64,000 bases of DNA from a bacterium (GCA_030524675.1 JAUNGE010000008.1:1-64000); one strand, 5' to 3'. Shown: positions 1 to 6,585, counted from the stretch's first letter. Numbers and translations are program-made. Notes: generated by a model not told the origin, from the sequence alone.

Positions 1-47
1 TCCATTATTTAATTATGCAGTTCGAATTATACAAGTAGCACAACGAG

Positions 48-581
48 TTAAATTAAAGGATTGATTGGCAGCAGCCCCTCACCTACAGCATAAGAAAGCA
101 GACTACTTATAATAGCACAATCTTTTGCAATCGTAGCTTCAGATAATCCGCCGCTTTTCCCATCCTTTCTGCTGCCGTCTTTGCGTAATTCCTTAGAATA
201 TTCTTTCACCGTTTTGGAAGTAATATTGTTTATCTTTACATGTCCTAAACGTGGAATAATGCGAAGGTCTAAAATATCCTTATATCCCGCATAAGTAGTA
301 ACAGACAGCATATCTTCATCTGTTCTGGTAGGCTTACTGTCTGAAAGAAACAACTCTGCCAACTGCTGCAATGTCATGCGCTGCCCTTTTACATTTTGAC
401 CTGATTTCACTTCCCGCTCAAAATCTACTTTAAATTGCTCTAATGCTTTTTCAATTTGTTTTGGAGTCATGCCAGGCTCAGGGCTGAAAGTGGCTGTTTC
501 TATAATTTGGCTGCCATCGGCCCTTCTTCCATTACTGACCGTAATTTGATAGGAATTTCCCCTTTTTCTTATGTTTGCCAT
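48..581 (-). pseudogene. tyrosine recombinase/integrase, N-terminal part only
   Basis: About 177 residues matching the front of a Tn916/phage-type tyrosine integrase: an arm-binding N-terminus (MANIRKRGNSYQI...), then a SAM-like core-binding domain with LSEATIAKDC and NPLI at the end. The reading frame stops at 48, just where the catalytic domain should begin, so the R-H-R-H-R-Y residues are absent. Such integrases normally run to about 380-420 residues. I start it at the ATG at 581, which has GGGAAGG upstream, rather than the GTG at 590. It is the last gene of a minus-strand series that begins with the repressor at 1908. The product could bind att arms but could not cut DNA. Whether the missing part lies beyond position 1 or is lost cannot be seen. 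Confidence 0.85.
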
Positions 582-650
582 AGTGTACACCTTCCCTTCT
601 TTTGGCAGAAAGCACCCGCAAAACGAACACCAGTTTATTTTGAATTTTAA

Positions 651-680
651 GAAAAACCGCCTGGAAGCGGCAGCAGGCGG
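651..680 (-). terminator. intrinsic terminator after the Uma2 gene
   Basis: On the minus strand CCGCCT (680-675) pairs with AGGCGG (662-657) and is followed by TTTTT (656-652). The loop contains CCTGCTGCC, the 9-mer that recurs through this element. It lies between the Uma2 gene and the integrase remnant. Confidence 0.6.
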
Positions 681-704
681 CGTATATGATTTTATAGTTC
701 ACAG

Positions 705-1250
705 TTATTCGATGAAGTCAGTGATTGTAATAGTGAGTTCCGGAAAGATACCTACAGTTATAGGCATATCAAAAGTGTATAAAATTGCTGCCTCATCTTC
801 ATCATAACGATAGACTAAAGTTCGATGTTTGGCAGGGTCTACAATCCAATACTCCCTCACTCCAGCTTCCGCATACAACGCATACTTTGTGGTGTAGTCC
901 ATTTTACGGCTTGAAGGAGATACAATCTCAATTACCATATCCGGCGCGCCAGTACAGCCGCGTTCTGTCAGCTTGTTCTTATCACAAATAACTGCAATAT
1001 CCGGCTCAACATAGGTGGTATCGTCTGCATAAAGGTTTACAGCGAAGGGAGCGGCATAGACCTTACATGTTCCACAATTTGATTTGATAAACTGGTGAAT
1101 AGCAGAAGAAAGTTCTATAGATAAATTTTGATGAATCCTCATAGGCGGAGCCATAGCATACAGCTTCCCATCAATCAATTCTGCCCTTTCCCCTTCTGGA
1201 AGGTTCCAGTAGTCTTCTGCGGTATAAATACGTTCTTTTGGCAATGGCAT
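705..1250 (-). CDS. Uma2 family putative endonuclease
   Basis: 181 residues with the Uma2 pattern of a PD-(D/E)XK-type fold: VEPDIAVI near residue 87, then GAPDMVIEIVSPSS, a Lys in the TTKYALY stretch, and AGVREYWIVDP. The usual family length is 180-200, so it looks complete. I use the ATG at 1250, eight bases after AAAGGGG, rather than the TTG at 1256. It sits 22 bases below the ImmA-like gene in the repressor transcript. Uma2 proteins are predicted nucleases without a well-settled role and are common as cargo. A part in element maintenance or defence would be guesswork. Confidence 0.85.
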   Translation of the reverse strand: MPLPKERIYTAEDYWNLPEGERAELIDGKLYAMAPPMRIHQNLSIELSSAIHQFIKSNCGTCKVYAAPFAVNLYADDTTYVEPDIAVICDKNKLTERGCTGAPDMVIEIVSPSSRKMDYTTKYALYAEAGVREYWIVDPAKHRTLVYRYDEDEAAILYTFDMPITVGIFPELTITITDFIE

Positions 1251-1272
1251 AAACAAAACCCCTTTCTATAAA

Positions 1273-1497
1273 CTACATAGCCTTTTCTATATCATCAGCA
1301 GATTCTTTTTCAAAGTCATGTTCCATAATGTGCAGCAAGGCATGTTGATAAGCCTGCATCTGCTGCTCGTAGGTAAGCCTTGCATTAATGAATATGGTAA
1401 AGCTGCCATCCTCATTGAAAACAACCTGTTCTTTTACCTTTGTAGGCATATTTAAAAAATGCACCCCTATATCTTCAGTCAGTAATGGATGGTTCAA
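1273..1497 (-). CDS. small ImmA-like protein with degenerate metallopeptidase motif
   Basis: 74 residues resembling the core of the ImmA/IrrE fold that partners XRE repressors: a beta-rich part (FTIFINARLTYEQQMQAYQ) followed by HALLHI, where an active member would have HEXXH. The catalytic Glu is Ala here, so proteolysis is doubtful. The start is TTG at 1497, nine bases after GAGGGG and three bases beyond the repressor stop, so translation is probably coupled to the repressor. In ICEBs1-type systems ImmA cleaves the repressor to switch on excision. A catalytically dead relative might act by binding instead. Many such short proteins in clostridial elements are unstudied. Confidence 0.6.
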   Translation of the reverse strand: MNHPLLTEDIGVHFLNMPTKVKEQVVFNEDGSFTIFINARLTYEQQMQAYQHALLHIMEHDFEKESADDIEKAM

Positions 1498-1500
1498 TAT

Positions 1501-1908
1501 TTAACACCCCTCAATATCATTTCCCCGTTCTCTTGCTTTTAAGCGTTTCATAAAGTCTATATGTGCCCGTAACTCTTCTGGTTCTATGTCGCGGGCTACA
1601 TGGAAGAGAGAACGCAAGTCTGGATTCTCAAAAACTTCCTGGGCGATTTCGCGCGTTTCATCATTCATGTAGTAATGCCCCACAGTTTCAGGTAAAAGAG
1701 TAGTCTTATTGGTTCTTCCTAAAAGATAGTCTGTATCAACATTGAATAGGTCTGCAATAGCCTCCAAAGTCTCAAAATCAGGCTCTCTTGCGCCAGTTTC
1801 ATACATTCCTATTGTGCTTCTTGAAACACCTAATTTTTCTGCTATTTCGGCTTGCGTATATCCACTGGATACTCTCATATTTTTAAATATGTTCTGAAAG
1901 CTTCCCAT
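1501..1908 (-). CDS. XRE-family repressor of the element
   Basis: 135 residues. An N-terminal Cro/C1-type HTH spans about residues 8-62 (SSGYTQAEIAEKLGVSRSTI, then GAREPDFETLEAIADLFNVD and YLLGR), followed by a short helical tail (HVARDIEPEELRAHIDFMKRLK) suited to dimerisation. The start at 1908 has GGAGGGG upstream. It is transcribed away from the Cro-like gene at 2054 and the space between holds three palindromes of one type. It is therefore the probable master repressor, autoregulating and silencing the rightward operon. The ImmA-like gene follows immediately. Confidence 0.9.
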   Translation of the reverse strand: MGSFQNIFKNMRVSSGYTQAEIAEKLGVSRSTIGMYETGAREPDFETLEAIADLFNVDTDYLLGRTNKTTLLPETVGHYYMNDETREIAQEVFENPDLRSLFHVARDIEPEELRAHIDFMKRLKARERGNDIEGC

Positions 1909-1939
1909 GTTGTTCCCCTCCTCTCTATATTTAATACTT

Positions 1940-1956
1940 TATCACATATAGTGATA
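1940..1956. promoter_or_regulatory. operator O1, XRE switch
   Basis: TATCAC-ATATA-GTGATA, a perfect 6-bp inverted repeat with a 5-bp centre. It lies in the leader/promoter of the leftward repressor gene. Together with the sites at 1970 and 2018 it defines the consensus TRTCAC-N5-GTGAYA. Confidence 0.75.
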
Positions 1957-1969
1957 AAAAGCAAGCGTT

Positions 1970-1986
1970 TGTCACAAAATGTGTTG
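1970..1986. promoter_or_regulatory. operator O2 (imperfect), overlapping the rightward -35
   Basis: TGTCAC-AAAAT-GTGTTG: the left arm is perfect and the right arm degenerate. Its right end overlaps the TTGACA of the rightward promoter at 1984-1989, so occupancy would block RNA polymerase. Confidence 0.65.
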
Positions 1987-2012
1987 ACACTTGGAAGAAA
2001 CTGTGCTATATT
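1984..2012 (+). promoter_or_regulatory. rightward early promoter of the element
   Basis: TTGACA (1984-1989), 17-bp spacer, TATATT (2007-2012). It drives the Cro-like gene at 2054 and the operon behind it, and is bracketed by operators at 1970 and 2018. Confidence 0.8.
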
Positions 2013-2017
2013 GATTG

Positions 2018-2034
2018 TGTCACTAATAGTGACA
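2018..2034. promoter_or_regulatory. operator O3, XRE switch
   Basis: TGTCAC-TAATA-GTGACA, a perfect palindrome with the same geometry as the site at 1940, placed over the start region of the rightward transcript. Confidence 0.75.
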
Positions 2035-2053
2035 GAAAGAGGTGAAAAATAAT

Positions 2054-2269
2054 ATGGTTAAATATGGGAAGCGTTTAGCAGAATTAAGAGGAAACAAAAG
2101 TCAATCCGAAGTAGCGAAAGACCTTGGAATAGCTACATCTACACTGGGAATGTATGAAACAGACCAAAGACGCCCTAAAGATTCTGTAAAAATCGCGATT
2201 GCTCAATATTATGGGGTAACTGTTCAGGAAATTTTTTTTGATGAAGATTGTCACGAAAAAGGACAGTAA
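2054..2269 (+). CDS. Cro-like XRE-family regulator
   Basis: 71 residues, essentially a single HTH domain (AELRGNKSQSEVAKDLGIAT, STLGMYETDQRRPKDSVK, then YYGVTVQEIFF). I place the start at the ATG at 2054 because AGAGGTG ends ten bases upstream and overlaps the alternative GTG at 2042. It is the first gene under the 1984-2012 promoter and faces the repressor, the classic CI/Cro arrangement. It probably competes for the same three operators and commits the element to its active state. Confidence 0.85.
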   Translation: MVKYGKRLAELRGNKSQSEVAKDLGIATSTLGMYETDQRRPKDSVKIAIAQYYGVTVQEIFFDEDCHEKGQ

Positions 2270-2288
2270 GGGGAGGGAGCGTGATTCA

Positions 2289-2540
2289 ATGGCAACAATA
2301 CCGGAAATGCTGACACTCAGACAGGCAGCAGCCAAAACAGGGCTTTCTTATGATTATCTGAGAAAGTTGTGCTTACAGAAAAAGATAATCTTTGTAAAAG
2401 CTGGTAACAAGTATCTCATCAACATGGAAAAGCTTACTGCTTTCTTAAACGGTGAGGACGTGACAGCGGGGAGAAAAACACTGATTCATACAGAACGTTT
2501 TACGGGCCGTATCCGCAAGGCAGAGGGAAAGGAGGAATAG
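2289..2540 (+). CDS. excisionase-like HTH (MerR/HTH_17 type) protein
   Basis: 83 residues. LTLRQAAAKTGLSYDYLRKL is the usual opening of Xis-like HTH_17 proteins, followed by KKIIFVKAGNKYLINMEKLTAFLNG and a basic tail. The ATG at 2289 lies behind GGGGAGGGAG and is preferred to the upstream in-frame start at 2238. Its place directly behind the Cro-like gene fits directional control of excision together with the now broken integrase at 48-581. It could equally be a plain transcriptional regulator. Confidence 0.75.
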   Translation: MATIPEMLTLRQAAAKTGLSYDYLRKLCLQKKIIFVKAGNKYLINMEKLTAFLNGEDVTAGRKTLIHTERFTGRIRKAEGKEE

Positions 2541-2543
2541 AAG

Positions 2544-2876
2544 ATGCAGAAAGAAAAGAAGCCTGCTGCCGCTTCTGCACTCCTGCGCTTTCTGGTGGCG
2601 GACATGCTGCCGAAGGGAAAAGAGAACGCAGTCAGCACAGCATACCTTTACAAAGCACTGGGTTTTACAGATGCCAGAAGCCTTCAGACAGAAATTGCCA
2701 GGGAAAGAGAGGCGGGCGCTGTGATTCTCTCCACCTGTCAGGACGGCGGCGGGTATTATCTGCCAGGAAGCGCCGCAGAGGTGAAAGAGTTCATCGAAAC
2801 GTTGGAGAGCAGAGCAAAGAACACCTTTCTTGCGCTGCGTTCGGCGCGTCGATGGCTGCGGCAGCAGGAAGGCTAA
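2544..2876 (+). CDS. winged-helix-like protein of unknown function
   Basis: 110 residues, three bases after the preceding stop and tightly coupled to it. The region VSTAYLYKALGFTDARSLQT, a basic helix (EIAREREAG), and ILSTCQDGGGYYLPG read like an HTH followed by a wing. The C-terminus is helical and strongly basic (ARRWLRQQEG). I do not recognise a named family. The context, between the excisionase-like gene and the candidate replication gene, suggests a DNA-binding role. Both of its ends carry copies of the element-wide 9-mer (2572-2580 and 2860-2868). Confidence 0.65.
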   Translation: MQKEKKPAAASALLRFLVADMLPKGKENAVSTAYLYKALGFTDARSLQTEIAREREAGAVILSTCQDGGGYYLPGSAAEVKEFIETLESRAKNTFLALRSARRWLRQQEG

Positions 2877-2894
2877 AATGCAGAAGGGGCGAAT

Positions 2895-3320
2895 ATGAGC
2901 CGAAGCAAAAATAAGAAAGGTTACAAGCCAGGAAGTTTTGAGAGTACAGGAGTAAGTAAAGATACGACAGCAAGCCTTTACAACAGTATGCTTACACATC
3001 CTGCTTTTATTACACTCAAAACACGCCAGAAGATACTGTATGTGTATATCAAATTACAGCTTTTCGGAAAAAGAAAGCCCCGTCACGATTATCCGGACAT
3101 AGAAGAGGTATCAAGCGATTTGTGCTTTTACTTAAATCATGCAGCAGTAGTTGAATATGGGCTTTATACCGAAAAGAATCATAAAGACTTCTATCAGGAT
3201 ATGCAAGAGCTGGAAGAACATGGATTCATTGAGAAGATAAGTTCTGGAAGAGCACAAAGGAAAAAAAGTATATATAAGTTCAGTAGCAAATGGCAGGAAT
3301 GGAAAGCGGATGATAGATGA
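2895..3320 (+). CDS. winged-helix protein beside an iteron-like array; candidate initiator or regulator
   Basis: 141 residues starting at an ATG about nine bases behind AGAAGGGG. It opens with a basic stretch (MSRSKNKKGYKPGSF). A helical core (TRQKILYVYIKLQLFGKRKP) and a C-terminal part with DMQELEEHGFIEKISSGRAQ then RKKSIYKFSS look like the recognition helix and wing of a winged-helix domain. The stop is only 14 bases before four copies of one long repeat (3335-3470), an arrangement typical of replication initiators with iterons or of autoregulators. Which of the two it is cannot be decided from sequence. No DnaA-box cluster was seen. Confidence 0.55.
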   Translation: MSRSKNKKGYKPGSFESTGVSKDTTASLYNSMLTHPAFITLKTRQKILYVYIKLQLFGKRKPRHDYPDIEEVSSDLCFYLNHAAVVEYGLYTEKNHKDFYQDMQELEEHGFIEKISSGRAQRKKSIYKFSSKWQEWKADDR

Positions 3321-3334
3321 TAAATTCAAAATAC

Positions 3335-3470
3335 GTGTGAGCTATTTCCCCATCAGAAGACTTTTGGTGTGAGCTATTTCCCCATCAGCTGCAAAAATTT
3401 ACTTTTTGATGGGGAAATAACTCACAGTACTTGCAAACAAAATGCACTTTTTAATGGGGAAATAGCTCAC
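3335..3470. repeat. four-copy iteron-like array, two direct and two inverted
   Basis: The unit GTGAGCTATTTCCCCATC appears as two direct copies at 3335-3356 and 3367-3388 (identical over 22 bp, 32-bp spacing) and as two inverted copies at 3408-3425 and 3453-3470 (45-bp spacing, one or two mismatches). The layout is two forward units facing two reverse units across about 20 bp, so the strand can also fold into a long hairpin. It lies in the gap between the winged-helix gene and the next small ORF, consistent with an origin or an operator. Confidence 0.8.
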
Positions 3471-3556
3471 AGATATATATTAATAATACCATACAGTACC
3501 ATTTTAATAAAAAGTGAATACCAACAGAAAAAACAGGAAGGGGCAGTGCAACAGCA

Positions 3557-3745
3557 GTGAAAGCATTAAAAAGCATCGCACAGTATGCAGTCATGAAGTG
3601 GATGCAGCAGGAAGGGTTTGCGGTAGAGTGCTTCAAAGTGGATTTTATCAGTGAGCATGAAGCAGTGATTACGGATGCAACAGGCGAACAGCTTAAAGTG
3701 ATATATGACAGTACCAGTAAAGCAGTATATGCTGTAGAAGAATGA
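3557..3745 (+). CDS. hypothetical small element protein
   Basis: 62 residues from a GTG at 3557 with GGAAGGGG about fifteen bases upstream, so initiation may be weak. The sequence (MKALKSIAQYAVMKWMQQEG...) starts with an amphipathic helix, followed by alternating beta-like stretches ending in KAVYAVEE. No known domain was recognised. Its stop overlaps the next start (ATGA at 3742-3745), so the two are probably translationally coupled. Confidence 0.5.
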   Translation: MKALKSIAQYAVMKWMQQEGFAVECFKVDFISEHEAVITDATGEQLKVIYDSTSKAVYAVEE

Positions 3746-4008
3746 AGGAAGAAGGAAATCAAGAGATGAACGAAGAAAGAAACACCTGGGTGAATTATAC
3801 CATTCCACACCGTCCAGCAGCGGAGACAAGCGCAGAAATGTACTGGGCAGCGGTAAGAAGAGAGCAGCAGGAGAAACAGGCAAGAGCAAGAAGAAAAGCC
3901 TATAATAAGGCAATGAGAAAGGCAGAGCTTGCTATTAAGGCAGCAGGCGCGATGTGGGTTATGGCAGTGCTTCTGTTTGCCTTTTCACTGGCAAGAGTAG
4001 TGATGTAA
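3742..4008 (+). CDS. small protein with a C-terminal membrane helix
   Basis: 88 residues (80 if the ATG at 3766, which follows GGAAGAAGGAAATCAAGAG, is the true start). A charged, Arg/Lys/Gln-rich helix (RREQQEKQARARRKAYNKAM) precedes one hydrophobic segment (AGAMWVMAVLLFAFSLARVV) at the very C-terminus. This is the pattern of a tail-anchored inner-membrane protein. It overlaps the preceding ORF by four bases. Function unknown. Confidence 0.55.
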   Translation: MKEEGNQEMNEERNTWVNYTIPHRPAAETSAEMYWAAVRREQQEKQARARRKAYNKAMRKAELAIKAAGAMWVMAVLLFAFSLARVVM

Positions 4009-4015
4009 AAAAGAA

Positions 4016-4047
4016 GCCCTCTGGGAAGCAGAAACTTTCCAGGGGGC
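4016..4047. terminator. strong hairpin after the tail-anchored ORF
   Basis: GCCCTCTGGGAA pairs with TTTCCAGGGGGC across an eight-base loop, with wobbles. There is no T-run on the plus side, but on the minus strand it is followed by TTCTTTTTT. It may be a weak or bidirectional terminator, and it is followed at once by GGCAGCAGG at 4051. Confidence 0.35.
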
Positions 4048-4249
4048 AAGGGCAGCAGGTGATGCTGCTGTATGCAAGCAAGTATATAGTAGCATCTTGC
4101 TGGAAGAAAAGAAAGAGGTTTTGTATTTTAGGAAATGGTTTTGAACTGCCAGCCTTTTTGATTAATACCTATACATGGATATGTCAAATAGTACGCAAGC
4201 TGGTGTTCAAAATAGTATGCAAAATAGTGTTCATGAAAAAGGAAAGAAT

Positions 4250-4393
4250 ATGGAAAAAGAAAATGGAGACTTAAAAAGCGATTGGATGAGAAAAAACATC
4301 ATCCACAAAATAAACAATATAAGTGCAAGAGATGTACGCATTGTATATTATTTTTTGATTGGACTTTTGAATGGAGGAGAAAAGGGGAAATGA
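4250..4393 (+). CDS. tiny protein, IY-F-I motif family copy 1
   Basis: 47 residues from the ATG at 4250, which follows AAAGGAAAG. The longer reading from 4175 lacks a ribosome site. The C-terminal half (IIHKINNISARDVRIVYYFL then IGLL) carries a pattern of small hydrophobics, Asn, a charged pair and aromatic YYF. The 52-residue ORF at 4683 carries the same pattern (MVNEIHNTGYLKMIYGFV). Short proteins of this look are frequent in Firmicute mobile elements and have no assigned role. It is coupled to the next gene by an ATGA overlap. Confidence 0.5.
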   Translation: MEKENGDLKSDWMRKNIIHKINNISARDVRIVYYFLIGLLNGGEKGK

Positions 4394-4686
4394 TAAGAGT
4401 AAATGAAATCCGCCAAGGCATCGCGGATGAAGTGAAGGGAATCAGAAATAAAATCATTTTGAATAAAGTTCTGGAGACTGCGAGTCTGTTTCGTCGGGCG
4501 TACAGCAATACAGAGTATAAGACGCTCACAGATGCAGAATGGAGAAAGGTGCAGATAATCAATGATGTGATTTCCTGCAATAACAGCAAATTGAAAGAGC
4601 TGCGATGTGTCCAGGCTTTCACACGAAATATGCTTGATGAGCAATGTAAAAGAATCATGAAAGAGAGAGATGCGAAAAGAGCATGA
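4390..4686 (+). CDS. hypothetical helical protein
   Basis: 98 residues starting at the ATG at 4390, behind GGAGAAAAGGGG. The protein looks all-helical and charged (MIRVNEIRQGIADEVKGIRN, then TDAEWRKVQIINDVIS, then CKRIMKERDAKRA). The start and stop overlap both neighbours by four bases (4390-4393 and 4683-4686), forming a three-gene cassette between the two tiny related ORFs. No family recognised. Confidence 0.55.
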   Translation: MIRVNEIRQGIADEVKGIRNKIILNKVLETASLFRRAYSNTEYKTLTDAEWRKVQIINDVISCNNSKLKELRCVQAFTRNMLDEQCKRIMKERDAKRA

Positions 4687-4841
4687 TAAATTATAAAAAA
4701 GAGATTCAAACAATGGTGAATGAAATTCATAACACCGGATATTTGAAGATGATTTATGGTTTTGTAAGAGCTACATATACGGAAGATGAAAGATTACACA
4801 ATAGAGTGAAGAAGCAAAAAGCAAGCGGCAAAGAGGCTTAA
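4683..4841 (+). CDS. tiny protein, IY-F-I motif family copy 2
   Basis: 52 residues (MINYKKEIQTMVNEIHNTGY..., ending KKQKASGKEA), ATG at 4683 overlapping the previous stop, TAA at 4839-4841. LKMIYGFVRATY matches the VRIVYYFLIGLL segment of the ORF at 4250. It closes the cassette and the hairpin terminator at 4916 follows about 75 bases later. Function unknown. Confidence 0.5.
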   Translation: MINYKKEIQTMVNEIHNTGYLKMIYGFVRATYTEDERLHNRVKKQKASGKEA

Positions 4842-4915
4842 AAAAAATCAAATAGAGCATAAAGAAGAAAGCGGCGGGCAGGCTGCAAGGTGGGGAAGCA
4901 ATTTGTGACTTCATC

Positions 4916-4937
4916 GGCAGCAGCTGGCTGCTTTTTT
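4916..4937 (+). terminator. intrinsic terminator after the small-ORF cassette
   Basis: GCAGC-AGCTG-GCTGC followed by TTTTTT (4932-4937). The left arm is a variant of the element 9-mer (GGCAGCAGC). Confidence 0.65.
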
Positions 4938-5066
4938 GTTAATGTTCGCGATGGAAATGTCGGAAACATCGAAGCGTGAGGGAAGCGTGAGAAAACGCCA
5001 CTTTGGAGAAGCCATAGGGACTAAATTTGACTTAGGGCGTTCTGTTGCAAGAAAAGTGGCAAACAA

Positions 5067-5387
5067 ATGACATACAAAAGGGCAAGCAAAGAGCATAGTA
5101 AATTCACTGTATTTACAATAAAAAACTATGGTTTGTATCAAGCAAGTGACAAGCAAAACGACAAGCAGATGACAAGCAAGCGACAGACAAACGACACGCA
5201 GAATATAAATATCATCACTGGTGTTTTCGCTTATTTTTTAGCGAAAGTCTTTTTAGAAAAGCAAAATGAAGCAAAAAAAGCAAATGGTTTTTTTGAAAAG
5301 CAAACGAAAGCAAAACAAAGCAAAATTTTTACTACGGTATATACTACGCTTTTTACTACGGTATACACTTATAAATTGAAAGTATAA
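5067..5387 (+). pseudogene. relic resembling a replisome-organiser (phage_rep_org/DnaD-like) gene
   Basis: The segment KFTVFTIKNYGLYQ followed by repeated DKQ/SKRQ units (QASDKQNDKQMTSKRQTNDT) looks like the end of the N-terminal DNA-binding domain and the tandem linker of phage or element replication organisers. What follows is low-complexity Lys/Gln/Phe sequence, and upstream coding is in another frame with a stop, so it reads as a decayed fragment. The recognition is by pattern only. Confidence 0.35.
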
Positions 5388-5555
5388 AGCGAAGCATTTC
5401 TTTTTAGCCACCTGCTGCCGCTGCCTGGGGTATTCCTTCAGAGAAGAATTCAGGTTTTTTCAGGTTACGAAAACTGTCCCGCCGTTTCTGTAGTATCTGC
5501 TGCTTCATCCGGCGTGTCTGGTTCTCTTTTCGTGTGCTGTAAAAAGGGTCAAATA

Positions 5556-5610
5556 TTGAACCGAAAACAGCACCATAAATGGAACTGAAAACGGCACTGA
5601 AAATGGCGCC
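5556..5610 (+). repeat. three short direct repeats before the sigma gene
   Basis: ACCGAAAACAGCAC, ACTGAAAACGGCAC and ACTGAAAATGGCGC follow one another. The first two are 24 bp apart and the third overlaps the second. One frame reads TEN-S/G repeats (INGTENGTENGA), so this may be a leftover of repetitive coding sequence rather than a protein-binding site. Confidence 0.45.
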
Positions 5611-5718
5611 TTATTTTCTCAGTGCTTTTTGGAAGACCTGCCAGGCAGCAGGGTACACCATATAGGCTATTTTGCTTTCCCAATTTGAGCAGCAAGTTTT
5701 TATACAGGAGGTTTTATC

Positions 5719-6585
5719 ATGACAAACGAAGAACTTGTACAGAGAATAAAGGATGGAGACAGCGCCGCATTGGAAGAGCTGTACAGCCAGGTAAAAAGCT
5801 TTATTCATTCTATAGCCTGGAAATACAGAGGATATGCAGAGCTTGAGGATTTGGAACAGGAGGGCTTTTTAGGCTTGTACGACGCTGTAGAACATTATAA
5901 CCCTGCTGCCGGTTACACATTTCTTACCTATGCCGGACACTGGATAAAGCAGCACATAAGAAAGTACATCAATGACTGCGCTTTCTCTGTCAGGATTCCA
6001 GCATATACCATGCAGAAGGTACGGGATGCAGAAAAAGCCGCTGCCATGCTGGAGCAGAAAACCACGTCAGACAGCAGGAAAGCCCCATTAAGCCGCCTTG
6101 ATAGAGAAATTATAGAACAAATAGAGCAAAGTAGGAAAACCGCCTTAAAACGGCACACAGTAAGCCTAGATGCGCCCATAAAGGGCTTTGAGGAAGATAT
6201 AACCCTTGCGGATACCATAGCAGCAGATGGTAGCCTGGAATCTTCTGTACTGGATGCACTGGCAGCGGATGAGCTGCGGGAAATTCTTTGGAAGCTGGTG
6301 GATGCACTGCCAAAAGAACAAGCCAGCGTGCTTCATCTGTGTTATGAGGATAATTTGACAAGGGCAGCAGCAGGGGACCATCTGGGAATCAGTCATGAAT
6401 GTGTCAGGAGACATGAAAGACAGGCTTTAAGGGAACTCAGGGAGCCTAAAAACAGCCGGCACCTGCTGCCATACTGGAGCGATACATACAGTGCCGCAAT
6501 ACGCGGCTGCGGCGTGCAGCGATTCAAACAGACATTTACAAGTTCCACAGAGAGAGCAGCTATACACAATTTGGAAGAGCCATAA
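5719..6585 (+). CDS. sigma-70 family RNA polymerase sigma factor of the element
   Basis: 288 residues with an excellent AGGAGG site. Region 2 occupies about residues 5-85 (ELVQRIKDGDSAALEELYSQ; LEDLEQEGFLGLYDAVEHY; FLTYAGHWIKQHIRKYI). A polar linker follows, then region 4 at about 205-255 (LPKEQASVLHLCYEDNLTRA, and HTH ISHECVRRHERQALRELR). The C-terminal tail (RFKQTFTSSTERAAI) is a feature I associate with sigma factors carried by clostridial integrative elements. It probably directs polymerase to element promoters, but its target sequence is unknown. A weak hairpin follows at 6652. Two element 9-mers lie inside the gene (5902, 6462). Confidence 0.88.
   Translation: MTNEELVQRIKDGDSAALEELYSQVKSFIHSIAWKYRGYAELEDLEQEGFLGLYDAVEHYNPAAGYTFLTYAGHWIKQHIRKYINDCAFSVRIPAYTMQKVRDAEKAAAMLEQKTTSDSRKAPLSRLDREIIEQIEQSRKTALKRHTVSLDAPIKGFEEDITLADTIAADGSLESSVLDALAADELREILWKLVDALPKEQASVLHLCYEDNLTRAAAGDHLGISHECVRRHERQALRELREPKNSRHLLPYWSDTYSAAIRGCGVQRFKQTFTSSTERAAIHNLEEP

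Larger units (their letters stand above)
4842..5718. other. 877-bp gap with relics of replication-type genes
   Basis: No intact gene is convincing. The stretch holds an intrinsic terminator (4916-4937), a degraded reading frame resembling a replisome-organiser linker (5067-5387), AAGCAAA-rich low-complexity DNA (5250-5330), two copies of TTTACTACGGTATA near 5330-5365, a three-copy repeat at 5556-5610, and element 9-mers at 5411 and 5644. Confidence 0.6.

Noticed and set aside
3335-3470. CRISPR-like array
   Set aside because: The repeats occur in both orientations with unequal gaps of 10-27 bp, and no cas genes are near.
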